Source: Amoebidium appalachense | Taxonomy: Eukaryota; Ichthyosporea | DNA: 64,000 nucleotides | Reading direction: 5' to 3' | Assembly: GCA_963693365.1 (NCBI GenBank) | Contig: CAVNZM010000007.1 | Span: forward strand, 6,510,001 to 6,574,000 | Shown here: piece by piece, positions 11,279-21,730 of the stretch | Layout of the letters: the number at the start of each line of letters is the position of its first letter | Position numbering within the stretch: position 1 is the first letter of the stretch | Notes under the pieces: generated by a model | Told to the model about the DNA's origin: nothing | What the model saw: the letters and a program-made list of their open reading frames with translations, nothing else | Databases searched by the model: none | Translations under genes and position numbers: made by a program

Positions 11279-11635
11279 ATGTCCGCCCTAAACGGGGGGA
11301 ACGGCCATACCAGGCTAGCTAGTGTTTTTGACTGTATAGGTGAACTGGATAAGGCTGCAAAAAAGATAAAGAATGATTTTTCCGCAAAGATTGATGATGC
11401 TGTCGATGATTTAAAGCAGGAACTAATATCCACAGTTTTAGCAACTGCAACTGTTAGTACGGATGCTACGGTGGCTTCGGCCGACCCCTCGCTACACACA
11501 CGCACAACCCACACAAATACGCGCACAGACACAGTCACTATGGCCAGCCCAGCCACCGGGCCCCCAGCTGCAGCCAACGAAACACTCTCCAGGCCAAATA
11601 CCATCTCTTCCTCCTCCACCGGGGAGAAATGAGGG
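11279..11635 (+). CDS. Unrecognised ORF, possible gag-like fragment
   Basis: A 117-residue open frame. An amphipathic, helix-forming N-terminal half (residues ~15-55, Lys/Asp/Leu-rich) is followed by a Thr/Ser-rich tail. I do not recognise a family. It ends just before the transposase remnant and the CA repeat. It may be a retroelement or transposon-associated ORF, or a chance frame. Confidence 0.25.
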
Positions 11636-11712
11636 TAAAGGAGGGGAGAACATGGTTCGCAAACAGCCTTTTTTTTCTTTCCGACCTTGTCACTCATCTC
11701 ATACTAGCCTCA

Positions 11713-11866
<154 letters not shown>

Positions 11867-11881
11867 CCGGCTTCCGTAGAC

Positions 11882-11886
11882 GAATG
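11882..11886. repeat. Target-site duplication, left (GAATG)
   Basis: gaatg immediately before the 5' LTR; matched by gaatg at 19909-19913 after the 3' LTR. Confidence 0.9.
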
Positions 11887-12605
11887 TGACATATACTAAT
11901 CCGTCTCAGCAGATTAGCCTAAGTCTACGATCAAGATCGGGGGGGGGGGGGGGGGGGGGGGGTGGCCCGGGTCCACAGATCATCAAGATCAAGTCCGGGG
12001 CCTCAAGATAGCTGAACAGCTGCGTGCATCTTGCCTCTGCCGGCGCAGGGCATTGGACCACGTCAGCCGGGACAGCCGTCCAATAGAATTCTAATTAGTG
12101 TGTAGGATAGATCGTAGGAGGACTTAGGAATGTCATTGTTCGGGCAGAAGCCCTTTTGTAAGGATTGGCAAGGTTTGATAGTATATGTTGCCAAACGTAT
12201 TTATATATTTAGATGTAGAGGAAAGGGGGGGGAGGGAGGGGGGGGGAGGATAGTATGAAATGTAGATTTAGACTCTGCGGTGCCACTAGGGGGAGGGTGA
12301 GGGGTGAGACTTGGATAAATATATTAGTTGAGTAGATCGACTTAGCTCGTGCAGGCGCACGATAAAAGTAGATCGGAATGTTAATGGAATGTGGCATCGT
12401 AGGGGGCCAGGTGATGATGATCTTGTAGGGCACGGCCTTGATGGCCTCAGTCGTAACTTAGACTCAATCCGTACGGATCTAAGTTTGCCCGTCGGAGCCT
12501 GGTCTTAATAAACTTTACCGTTTTTCTGTACACGTTCGTTCCTTTTCGTGTGTGTACACTTAGTAGAGTGCCGCGTCTCTAGTACACATACATTAGGATA
12601 CGACA
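11887..12605 (+). repeat. gypsy-1 5' LTR
   Basis: 719 bp, TG...CA ends. Contains a poly-G run at about 11940-11961 and an aataaa polyadenylation-type signal at about 12507. It matches 19195-19908 almost base for base. Confidence 0.95.
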
Positions 12606-12609
12606 ACTA

Positions 12610-13763
12610 GTGTTAGACACAAAGAAGGCCCCCACTGTGGCGGCCTCGTGCTTAATGATCAAACAGTGCATCGACCACAAAACAATGGCCGACTTATGCA
12701 CCCTGATGGAGGAGCACCCGTACCGGGCCGAGCAGGCCCCCCAGGTGACGGCTCGTATATACGAGCAGCAGTACGACGAGGGGAGGGACGAGATGGTGTC
12801 CCGGACACTCGGCCAGAAACGTCTGGCCGCACGGTTCATCCCCGACGACGAGGACGAGAACAGCACCGACGACGTGGACGGGGGAGCTCGAGGCCTTCAC
12901 ACGGCCGGAAAACGAGCTCGAGTATACGGCCCGGCTCGTCGGCCGATACCTGACGGCCGACCGGCGCCGTACCTTCCGGGCCCAGCTCAGAGAATGGAAG
13001 TATACCTTTCCCACTTTAGATATGTCCCCCGTAGAAGCTCGTGCATTCTTTGAGAGGGAATATCGGGTCTTTGGAGACCTTTGTGAGTTAGCTGGGGACG
13101 TGAGTGATAGGGAAAAATTCGAGTTTGCTCGTAAGGCTCTCTCTGTAAACACAGACACTGCACGCATGTTTGGGGAGCATGATGATGTAGATGAGGTGGT
13201 GTTGCATGTTAAACGTCACTTGCTTGCCATGCACGAGGTGAAGTTCAATAAGAGGGATAAAAAGGAGGTGATGGAAGTAGACAAGAAAAAGAAGGAGAGT
13301 GGACAGAAGGGGGAAAAAGAGAAAAAAGAGGGTGAACAGCCAGATGCACTCACCATGTTGGTCAAGCAGGTTGCCGAGCTCTCCCAGGCCGTCTTTTCTG
13401 GCCGAGGGGGCTTCGGCTTCCGAGGTGGCCGTGGCGGCGACCGGGGAGGACACGGCGGTCGTGGCCGAGGTGGACGTGGAGGACAACAGCAGCAGTTCAC
13501 CGAGAGGTTTGCCCCTTATCTTGCTCGTGGTGGTGGGCAGGGTAGAGGGAGGGGGTGGAAATGGTGGTGAGAGGGGCCGAGGGGGGCAGGGGGGAAGGGG
13601 GGGCCGTGGTGCACACGGTGGGCCCCCCCAGCATGACCGGGCTCCCGGTTATGCTTTGCGCCAAGGTTTTGAAGTCCCCCCTGGCCCCTTCTTTGGTGCA
13701 TGTTACGTTTGTGGCCGGCAAGGGCACTCTGCTGCATATTGCCGTAGTTACAAGAGCTATTGA
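12610..13763 (+). pseudogene. gypsy-1 gag, two frame breaks
   Basis: Capsid-like protein of the retrotransposon particle. The reading passes through three frames: 12610 to about 12885, then to about 13540, then to the stop at 13763. Each change falls in a G-rich stretch. Recognisable parts are a helical region, an Arg/Gly-rich RNA-binding segment (about 13400-13600) and a zinc knuckle CYVCGRQGHSAAYC (CX2CX4HX4C) at about 13702-13743. The segment before MSPVEAR at 13022 (LEYTARLVGRYL and onward) continues the same protein without an internal stop, so 13022 is not the true start. Confidence 0.8.
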
Positions 13764-14094
13764 GTTCCGGGGGAGGGGGAAGCTGGGGTCACTGAGGGAG
13801 GGGGGGGGACAGTATCGGTCCCCCCCAGGTTGCAGAGAACCTTCACCCTCCCCCACCCCAGGTTAAGCTTCCCTTTGCCCCCTCACCGCCCCGATACGTG
13901 TGGGAGCCGGGCATCGTCGTGGGTCCTCAAGACAGCGTCGAGGTGGTATGGCATGAATGTTTGTGGGGTGATTCTACCAAAGGTATGAATGGTGTGAATG
14001 TTTTGTGGTTGGGGGAGGTTCCCCAGCCACAAGTGGATGGTCTCAGTGTTTCTTGTCCCAACCCGGTGTTTATTCTAACCACACCGGAGGGGGT

Positions 14095-14335
14095 TTCTGT
14101 GCCATTGTTTCCGGGAGGGGGGGGGGGACACACACGAGTAAAGGGGGAAGGGGGAGGAAGGCACAGACACATAGAAACACACCACCACAACAACATACGA
14201 CGGTTGCAGACACACCTACACCCACACACACACCCACACATACACCAAACACACACACACCACCCACCCACACACCACACACACACACTCCACCACCACC
14301 CACATCACATACACACCCCACCCCACCCGTGCAGG
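14095..14335. repeat. CA/CCA-rich repeat inside gypsy-1 pol
   Basis: Imperfect ACAC/CCAC repeat between gag and protease, read as His/Thr/Pro repeats. It appears to be an expansion within the pol leader of this copy. Confidence 0.75.
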
Positions 14336-14340
14336 CACCA

Positions 14341-14994
14341 CAGGTAGGTATGTTGCACGTAGGTATCGAGGGTGTGAGTCTTCGTGGGCAGGGATTGGGT
14401 GTGAGTGATGATGTGTTGCTTGAATTGGAGGAGGATTTAGTTGGTTTTAGCCGGCATTATATAGACGTATGGTTAGCTGATGGTAAGTTGAAGGCTGTTG
14501 CTTTGCTCGATGGAGGGGCTCAGGTTAATTGTGTGCATGCTTCGTTTATTCGTCGTTTTAATCAGGCCGGGGGGGAAATTCCTATTTTAGATGCTTCTAG
14601 CACAGCCTTAGGTAGTGCTAATAATAGTAGTATGTCTGTGGAAGGTGTTTGTGTGTTGCAGTGTGAGATAGGTGGCCAGGCTATGCATGTTGCTTGTTAT
14701 GTGGTTAAGGATTTAGCTCAAAGTGTTTTGTTGGGAGCCCCATTTTTCCGTAGACATGTGAATGCTTTGTTTGAACGTACGAATGTTTTAGAATTGCAGT
14801 CCGGCGTTAAAATTAAAACCCATGATGGGCTCGACGGTTATCAGTCTGGTGCTAGAACGGTAGCTGAAGTAGTAATCGAGCCTTATCAGTGCCAAACGGT
14901 ACGTGTCCGGGCCGGCAATCATGTTAGGATAGGGGGATTTAGGGGTTTTTACTCCGAAAACCCCATTTCAGGAGGTGGCCCAATGGACCCTTAG
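14341..14994 (+). CDS. gypsy-1 aspartic protease segment
   Basis: Open frame that begins upstream at 14005; the recognisable domain starts near 14430. The active-site strand reads ALLDGGAQVN and the C-terminal strand VLLGAPFFRRH, as in retropepsins. The active triad is DGG where DTG or DSG is usual, so activity is doubtful unless this is a variant. It should cleave the Gag-Pol polyprotein. The frame shifts near 14970-14990 before RT. Confidence 0.75.
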   Translation, partial: QVGMLHVGIEGVSLRGQGLGVSDDVLLELEEDLVGFSRHYIDVWLADGKLKAVALLDGGAQVNCVHASFIRRFNQAGGEIPILDASSTALGSANNSSMSVEGVCVLQCEIGGQAMHVACYVVKDLAQSVLLGAPFFRRHVNALFERTNVLELQSGVKIKTHDGLDGYQSGARTVAEVVIEPYQCQTVRVRAGNHVRIGGFRGFYSENPISGGGPMDP

Positions 14995-16447
14995 TAGGGT
15001 ATGGCCGGATAAGACAATAGAAATAGAATTAGTGAATCCGGGCATCGAGCCTATAGTGATTAGGTCAGGTGTTTCCGTCGGTAGTTTCACTAATGAGATT
15101 GGTAGTATAGAGGTCTCTCTTATTACCCAAAAGGAGGATGCCGGCTCGAAGGGTGACTCAGGAGGAGGGGGAACAACTTTATTTAACGTTAGCCACCAAA
15201 ATGTCACCCGACACGATGGGGGGGGGGACCGGGACAGCACCGGTCCCACTCCCCCGACCCCCAAGAGGAAGGAGGGTCACCCCGGGTGTGAGAATGTGCA
15301 GGCAGGGGGGGAGGGTGTTGGTCTAACCCGTGGATCTGACGGGTTAACCAACACCGTGGGGGGCAGGGTGGCCACAGACCTGGCCCCCCACATACATGCA
15401 CTAACTCATCAGGAATTGCCCGGGGGCATTGGTGTGCCGAGCCGGGGGGAGGGGGGTGCTAAGGGTGACCGCCTATATCCGGAGGTACCTCAACCTCACC
15501 CCGAGCAGCACCGATGTAATACAGGAGGTGAAATGTTAAGTGGCACTCCGGTGAATAAGGATGCATCCACTTGTGATGGGGGTAACCCGGAGTTAGTATT
15601 GCCGTTTGGTATGAAGGAGGGGGATTGGACGGTAGAACAGAAAAAATTGCTAGCTAAGTTATTTGATAGGACTCGGTTTGCATTTCTGGCCGATGATAAC
15701 GAAGTAGGCTTCGTTAAAGGGTTTGAAATGCAGATCGACACAGGTGATAATAGGCCGGTAGTGATGCCTAGCTATAGAATGGAGCAGTATAAATTGTCGG
15801 ATGCGCTAATAATAGTGAGTGATATGTTAAAGAAGGGTCATGTGGAGCATAGTTCGAGTCCGTGGAGAAGTCCGGTGCTATTGGTTAAGAAGCCCGACGG
15901 GTCTTGGCGTCTAGTGAACGATTACAGGGCTCTGAATCGGCTCACTAAGGCAGACCAATGGCCTCTCCCTAACATAGACGAGCAGCTTTCACAGCTGCAC
16001 GGCTATACTCACTTTGCTAAACTTGATTTAAAAGCAGCTTTTTGGCAGATAAGGTTGGAGGAGAGCAGCAAGGAGAAGACTGCCTTTGCACTGGGGGACC
16101 AGCTGTTCCAGTACAAGGTGGTGCCGATGGGTTTGCTCTCCTCTCCAGCTATGTTGTGCCGGGTAATGTATAAAATTCTCCACCCTCATTTGGATGTATG
16201 CCACCCTTATTTGGATGATGTTTTAATTAAAGGTAGGTCATTTGAGGAGTTAGTTAATAATTGTGAAAAAGTATTTTTAGCTTTGGGTGAGTCTGGTCTC
16301 CGTATTAGCGGTAGCAAGACTGTGATTGGTGTGCCGGAGGTTAAGTTTTTAGGTCATATTGTGTCTAGTAATGGTCTTGCCCCTGATCCGGAGAAAATCC
16401 GGGCCATAGTTGAGTGGCCCCGTCCTCAGACTGACTCACTCAACTAA
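14975..16447 (+). CDS. gypsy-1 reverse transcriptase segment
   Basis: 490-codon open frame. Residues ~1-200 are a low-complexity linker. RT proper starts near 15727 (MQIDTGDNRPV). It shows SPWRSPVLLVKKPDGSWR, DYRALN, and the catalytic YLDD at 16208-16219, then KFLGHIVSSNGL. It ends early: a 4-base duplication near 16430 throws the frame off just before the LRQFLG segment, which continues in another frame at 16441 onward. It makes cDNA in the retrotransposon particle. Confidence 0.9.
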   Translation: MAQWTLSRVWPDKTIEIELVNPGIEPIVIRSGVSVGSFTNEIGSIEVSLITQKEDAGSKGDSGGGGTTLFNVSHQNVTRHDGGGDRDSTGPTPPTPKRKEGHPGCENVQAGGEGVGLTRGSDGLTNTVGGRVATDLAPHIHALTHQELPGGIGVPSRGEGGAKGDRLYPEVPQPHPEQHRCNTGGEMLSGTPVNKDASTCDGGNPELVLPFGMKEGDWTVEQKKLLAKLFDRTRFAFLADDNEVGFVKGFEMQIDTGDNRPVVMPSYRMEQYKLSDALIIVSDMLKKGHVEHSSSPWRSPVLLVKKPDGSWRLVNDYRALNRLTKADQWPLPNIDEQLSQLHGYTHFAKLDLKAAFWQIRLEESSKEKTAFALGDQLFQYKVVPMGLLSSPAMLCRVMYKILHPHLDVCHPYLDDVLIKGRSFEELVNNCEKVFLALGESGLRISGSKTVIGVPEVKFLGHIVSSNGLAPDPEKIRAIVEWPRPQTDSLN

Positions 16448-17112
16448 GGCAATTTTTAGGTTTAACTAACTATCTTCGTCGTTATATTAAGGATTATAGT
16501 ATGCTTGCTTTGCCGTTAACTAGTCAGACGGGGGGGGAGAAGAAGAATAGAATAGATTGGAATGTTGATGCTGTTTCTGCTTTCGAAAAGCTTAAGTTAG
16601 CTTTGCAGTCTTCGAGTACGCTTGTTCATCCTGATTTTTCGGCCGGGGGGGGGATGTTTAAAGTTCGGTGTGATGCAAGTAAGGTTGCTGAAGGGGCCGT
16701 GTTATATCAAGTGCAGGAGGGGCAGGATAGGGTGATTGCTTATGCTAGTCGTTCATTTAGTAAAAGTGAACGTAGATATAGCAATCCAGAGAGAGAGTCC
16801 CATGCTATCTTTTGGGCAGTCTCACAGGCATGAAGGTATATACTCGCAGGCAGGACGTTTGAGGTCTACACCGACCACAAGCCCTGCCTAGCCATGGCCG
16901 GCACCACTCGTCTGGTCAACGAGAGGATGCAGAAGTGGGCCGCGGCTCTCGGTGAGTTCTCCTATAAATTGTTTTATGCCAAGGGTGAAACAATGGTTGA
17001 CTGTGATGCTCTCTCTCGTGCTGCTTATATTTTGTTTGAAGAAGAGAAGGAGGGGGAGGGGGGGGCTAGTGAGAGACGGGGGGGGGGAGGGGGGGAAGGG
17101 GGGGGAGAGTGA
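16448..17112 (+). pseudogene. gypsy-1 RNase H segment with in-frame TGA
   Basis: Continues pol after the frame break: QFLGLTNYLRRYI, then KVRCDASKVAEGAVLY with the RNase H aspartate, and ERESHAIFWAV with the glutamate. A TGA at 16831-16833 interrupts it. The same frame resumes with TFEVYTDHKPCLAM, which carries the third acidic residue, and ALSRAAYIL. It would degrade the RNA strand of the RNA-DNA hybrid. The frame is lost again in poly-G near 17040-17110. Confidence 0.85.
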
Positions 17113-19060
17113 GCAGAAAGGAATAGATGCTGTGTCTGTGGATGTGTCTTCTTGGGTTCCGGGGTTGCTTGCTTATAAGTGTAGGAGAGGGGGGAGGTAT
17201 TTGTCAGTGTCTGAGGTCGGGACCGAGTCTCATGGCTCGGCCCCTGCCTTAGCACCTACGGCTTTGATCTTAGCTCAGGAGGAAGATGTGTTGATTGGTC
17301 TGGTTAAGAATTATTTAAAGGGGCCGGTTGATTCGATTAAATTTAAAAATAAAAGGCAGATGATTAAGGTAGCTAAGTTAGCAAAAATGTGTCAGGTAGA
17401 GCAGGATTTAGTTTATCATTGTTCTGGGCCAGACGGACACCGAGTTTGGGTCCCGACGGCACTTGTGCCTGAGGTTTTGCATATGGTGCATGAGCATCCC
17501 ATGGCTGGTCATTTAGGTGTAAATAGGACGTTGCTTCGTGTTAATCGTTCGTATTTTTGGCCGGGTATGAGTAGGGAGGTGAGGGATTATGTGTTGTCAT
17601 GCATGCATTGTCAGGAAAGGAATGAGAGTCCCCACTCTCGTTCCCGCCCGTCGTTTATTAGGGATTTTAATGTTCGTATGTTTGAAAGGGTAGCAGTGGA
17701 TGTGGTCGGTCCTTTTAATTCTACGGTTGAGGGTAACACTGTTCTTGTTACCGTCACCGATGTGGCCACTCGTTGGGTTGAAGTTTTTCCTCTCCCCACT
17801 GCTAATGCCGTTTTGTTTGCTCGTATTTTTGTGGATGAAATTTGTCTTAGGTTTGGTTGTCCTCGTGTTTTGTTAACGGATAGGAGTCGTGTGTTTTTAA
17901 ATCAGTTGGTGTCGGAGGTGTGTAAAATTTTAAGGGTAGCTCATATCACTACGTCTGCATATCACCCTCAAGCAAATGCCATCTCTGAACGTGTGCATGC
18001 AGTGTTTCAGAAGTCCTTTGGCAAAATGGTGGATGTGGAGGCTAATGATTGGGATCATATGTCTAGGTTTATTGCTCATTCTTATAATTCTACCCCTCAT
18101 GCTGTGACTGGTTTTTCTCCGTTTTATTTGGTCTATGGGCAGGAGGCTATTAGTTTGTTAGATACGGCACTTTTGCCGATGGGGGGGGCTGACCGACTAA
18201 CTTATCCCCACTGGACTGAGTTCCGGGAGCAGCTACTAACCCGGGCCCGGGCTGCACGTGATGCAGCTCTGGCCCGTACACAGCAGGCACAGGCACGTAC
18301 AGACGTGTCCACACGTCCGTTACGTGAATTTGCCGAGGGCACTTTAGTTTTAATTAGGGATCATACTAGGAAAAAGAGATATAAGCAGGAGCAGGAAGGT
18401 AAGGGTGAAGGTGAAGGTCTTCGTAAGTATGGTAAGAAATGGTTGCCTCTTTTCATTGGCCCGTATAAAATAGTGGCTAGGTTAGGTCCGACGGAATATA
18501 AGGTGCAGAGGTTAGATAATGAGAGTGATGTTAGATTTTATAATGTAGATGATATAAAGGAATATTATGATAGGGCCCTTAGGGTTAAACGGCCGGAGGG
18601 CCGTCGAGTGTTAGATGCATTCACCCCCGACTATGACGGGTCGGTGGATGTATCGGAGGCTGCAGTAGATAAAATTATGGATAAAAAGGTTATCGAAGGT
18701 AAGGAAGGTAAGGTAAATTATTATTTAATTCGTTTTGAGGGAGGTTATCAGGAAGATCAGTGGTTGCCTGAGTTTCATTTGGATTGCCCGTTTTCTATTC
18801 GTGCTTATGAGGCTAGATTAGTGCAGAGGGAGTTGCCTAGTGCTCCCTCTCGGCCAAAGAGAGTTATTCCTCAGTTTAATCGTGGTGTGAAAAAGTCGGT
18901 GGGGGAGGGGGCCGGGGGGGGAGTGATGCAAATACACGTAGACACACGGGGGGAGGGGGAGGGGGGGGAGGAGACCGAGGAGGAGTGTGAACGTAGTCGT
19001 AGGAATTTAATTTATTATCATAGGTGTCTCCGTAGGTATCAAGCTTATGGTGTAGATTAA
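17112..19060 (+). CDS. gypsy-1 integrase with C-terminal chromodomain
   Basis: Part of an open frame that extends from 16952. The HHCC zinc region is HEHPMAGHLGV ... CMHC. The core has the first Asp in VAVDVVGPF, the second in LLTDRSRVF and the Glu in NAISERVH. A GPY/F-like module follows (PLFIGPYKIV), then a chromodomain-like region ending the protein (about 18640-18810: DKIMDKKVIEG, YYLIRFEGGYQ, QWLPEFHL). The usual DRGS context of the second Asp is DRSR here. Chromodomains of this kind steer integration towards modified chromatin in chromoviruses; that role is inferred from the family. Confidence 0.88.
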
Positions 19061-19194
19061 TTTATTATTTTTCTTCGTAATTTATTTATTTAATTTTTTT
19101 TTTGGGAGACTGATTAGTCTATGTCTTTTTAGGGGGTGTTAGATGTAATGTGACTGAGGTGGGACTCAGCTTTTCCGGGGGCCGGGGGGGGAGT
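19061..19194 (+). other. gypsy-1 3' untranslated region and polypurine tract
   Basis: T-rich 3' region, then gggggccggggggggag (about 19176-19192) just before the 3' LTR. This is the expected plus-strand primer site. Confidence 0.7.
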
Positions 19195-19908
19195 TGACAT
19201 ATACTAATCCGTCTCAGCAGATTAGCCTAAGTCTACGATCAAGATCGGGGGGGGGGGGGGGGGGGGGTGGCCCGGGTCCACAGATCATCAAGATCAAGTC
19301 CGGGGCCTCAAGATAGCTGAACAGCTGCGTGCATCTTGCCTCTGCCGGCGCAGGGCATTGGACCACGTCAGCCGGGACAGCCGTCCAATAGAATTCTAAT
19401 TAGTGTGTAGGATAGATCGTAGGAGGACTTAGGAATGTGATTGTTCGGGCAGAAGCCCTTTTGTAAGGATTGGCAAGGTTTGATAGTATATGTTGCCAAA
19501 CGTATTTATATATGTAGATGTAGAGGAAAGGGGGGAGGGAGGGGGGGGGAGGATAGTATGAAATGTATATTTAGACTCTGCGGTGCCACTAGGGGGAGGG
19601 TGAGGGGTGAGACTTGGATAAATATATTAGTTGAGTAGATCGACTTAGCTCGTGCAGGCGCACGATAAAAGTAGATCGGAATGTTAATGGAATGTGGCAT
19701 CGTAGGGGGCCAGGTGATGATGATCTTGTAGGGCACGGCCTTGATGGCCTCAGTCGTAACTTAGACTCAATCCGTACGGATCTAAGTTTGCCCGTCGGAG
19801 CCTGGTCTTAATAAACTTTACCGTTTTTCTGTACACGTTCGTTCCTTTTCGTGTGTGTACACTTAGTAGAGTGCCGCGTCTCTAGTACACATACATTAGG
19901 ATACGACA
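19195..19908 (+). repeat. gypsy-1 3' LTR
   Basis: 714 bp, near-identical to 11887-12605. Differences are a few substitutions and homopolymer length changes. Confidence 0.95.
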
Positions 19909-19910
19909 GA

Positions 19911-20852
19911 ATGTACACGGAAACGGGCACTTTAGTATGGCACTACTCGCCTAAGGCAACAGATTTGTTGCAAGTAGTGGACGCTGGGGTGGGAGCGGCC
20001 TTGAAATACGAAATCGGCGAGGAGCAGTTGGCGTGGTTGGATGACGAGAAGAACGAGATACTTTGGAATAGTGGGAAAATGTCTGCTTCACAGCGGAGAA
20101 TTCTAATGACCCACTGGGCGGGGGAGGCATGGGTGCGTCTGTTGGGTGAAAATGGTCGGTATCTCCCAAACATCCGGAAGGCGTTCGAATCCACCGGCTC
20201 TCTTCTAACGGCAGATGGCAGTGGCGATCACCTGATTAAGTTGCAGCATGTGAGTCCGGAGCTTCTCAATTTCGAACGACCGTTCGGGCCCCCCCACTCT
20301 AGCTGGGGGGAGGGCCACCCGGAGCTTCTGGGTTTGGAAAATTCGACGGAAACGACGGAAACGACGGGTACCAATCAGCCGAAGGGAAAGGGTTCGAAAA
20401 GGAAGGACCCAAAGCCCATGCCCCCCCCGCCGGAGAATATAGATGTGTTAGTTCAACAGCACGAAGCAGAGGAGGATGATTTGGGAGAGCAGTCGGAATA
20501 TGAGGTGGAGCTGGAGGAAGGTCCAGAGGAGGTTAATGGCGGGGAGGAGGGGGAGGAGGAGGTCGAGCTTGTCCCATGGTTTGTGCCCCCAGGACATGAA
20601 GTTGTAACGGATTGTCCTCCCCTCACCACATGTTCATTAAAGGGACGTCGGGTTATGTGGAGGTTCCGGGATGGAGAGGGATGGGCCGTGGGGAAGGTAG
20701 TGGATAGGTCAAATGTCAGGAAACGCAATTATGCTGTCTGTTTTGATGATGGGCAGCTGTTGCATCTTTCGTTGGTGGAGAGCTCGTATGCCTATGGACC
20801 AGAGTTAGGTCGGTGTGACGTGTGGTGCCTATTGCACGAGACAGGTGAATAG
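19911..20852 (+). pseudogene. DDE transposase fossil, C-terminal part
   Basis: A 314-codon frame that opens inside the right target-site duplication. It begins with TLVWHYSPKATDLLQVVDAG, the end of the catalytic domain of a DDE_1-type (pogo/CENP-B-like) eukaryotic transposase. It continues with LMTHWAGEAWVRLL and FESTGSLLTADGSGD, typical of that group. An acidic linker (residues ~180-225, Glu-rich) and a compact C-terminal module (GRRVMWRFRDGEGWAVGKV ... NYAVCFDDG ... WCLLHETGE) follow. The first two catalytic Asp residues are not present here. The gypsy element removed the gene from service. Family match is from recognised motifs, not a search. Confidence 0.72.
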
Positions 20853-20935
20853 CAGATAAGTACGGTTTGGGTGGAGATGTGTGTTTGTATGTGTGTGTGT
20901 GTGTGTGTGTCACGGTGTGTGTGGGAGGGGGGGGG
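20853..20935. other. GT repeat and left TSD of the copia element
   Basis: Short GT microsatellite, then a G-run. The last five bases (ggggg, 20931-20935) match the five bases after the terminal tail at 27406-27410. The duplication lies in low-complexity DNA, so it is only moderately informative. Confidence 0.6.
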
Positions 20936-21655
20936 TGTCATCTTCACTTGATTCTCAGCAAGACTTAGAAGTTGAGTTTTGTATTTATTTATTAGTTGTT
21001 GTAGTTTGTTTCCTTTTCCTTTCTTCATTTCTTTCTTTCCTTTCCGTTTCCATGTACACGACATCTTAGATCTGTGTACGTATCGACATACTTAGCTCGC
21101 GCACACGTATTATAATTGTCGTTTGTGTCAAAATCTATATATGTCCTCCAATCATATCTCGTTTGTATTTTCCCAAATATAGTAACTTACATTCCTTTCT
21201 CATTCCTTTCCCACGACGTAGCATTGTGCTATGTTCTTCAACTATTAGGAATTATTATAATTATATTTAGACGTGTTATGATAAGAACATGTATAAATGT
21301 ATGTTATGAATTAACAGTTATATAAGTGGTTTCATTTTGTTAAATGTTTCCGTGCCTTTATTAGAAGTTTCTTTCATTAGAGGATTGAGTTTTATATTCT
21401 ATGTGTCGACAGACATTTTAATCGATATATTTTACACTCATAGTTTTCGTCCTTTTGATTGGTTTATCGTTTCACATTCCCAAGTATAAAAGGGATTTCA
21501 TCTTGAAATAAATCATAAGCAGTCGTATTCATTTCCTATGGTTCCAGAAATCGTCCCTCCTCTCCGGTTGTGTTTTTCCCGTGTGTCTCTGTGTTGTGTA
21601 TATCATAACACCCATCTGTGCTCTCTGCTTCTCCGTTTACCCACACAAAACAACA
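20936..21655 (+). repeat. copia 5' LTR
   Basis: 720 bp. It carries a TATA box, tataaaag, at 21485-21492 and an aataaa signal at about 21506, so R probably starts near there. It matches 26649-27356. Confidence 0.95.
21485..21492 (+). promoter_or_regulatory. TATA box of the copia LTR
   Basis: tataaaag in the LTR, about 170 bp before the LTR end; conserved in the 3' LTR at about 27186. Confidence 0.6.
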
Positions 21656-21680
21656 GGTTTACGGCCCCTTTGCACGCTAA
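21656..21680 (+). other. copia primer-binding site, degenerate half-tRNA type
   Basis: The sequence ggtttacggccc ... gcacgct directly after the 5' LTR resembles the complement of the anticodon-arm region of initiator tRNA-Met, with changes. Drosophila copia is known to prime from a 5' half (nt 1-39) of this tRNA. The exact tRNA copy kept at the other end of this element (27357-27386) supports this reading. Confidence 0.6.
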
Positions 21681-21730
21681 CACACAATCTCTCTACAACC
21701 GCGAAATCTCTAAGTCTTACTGCTTCAATC

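Larger units (their letters stand above)
11887..19908 (+). mobile_element. Ty3/gypsy chromovirus-type LTR retrotransposon, gypsy-1
   Basis: Complete 8,022-bp insertion with 719-bp and 714-bp LTRs beginning TGACA and ending CGACA, and a 5-bp duplication GAATG. Internal order is gag (zinc knuckle), aspartic protease, reverse transcriptase, RNase H, integrase and chromodomain, which is the Ty3/gypsy order. A purine-rich tract lies just before the 3' LTR (19176-19192). I did not recognise a normal primer-binding site: the sequence after the 5' LTR, actagtgttagac, lacks the usual TGG. The LTRs differ by only a few substitutions plus homopolymer length, so the insertion is recent. Yet gag and pol contain several frame breaks and one in-frame TGA, so the copy as written is not autonomous. 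It landed inside a DDE transposase fossil. Confidence 0.95.

Noticed and set aside
11887-12640. A tRNA-Val anticodon-loop primer site after the gypsy-1 5' LTR
   Set aside because: The complement contains ctaacac, as in a Val anticodon loop, but the flanking bases do not form the stem. A seven-base match is too weak.
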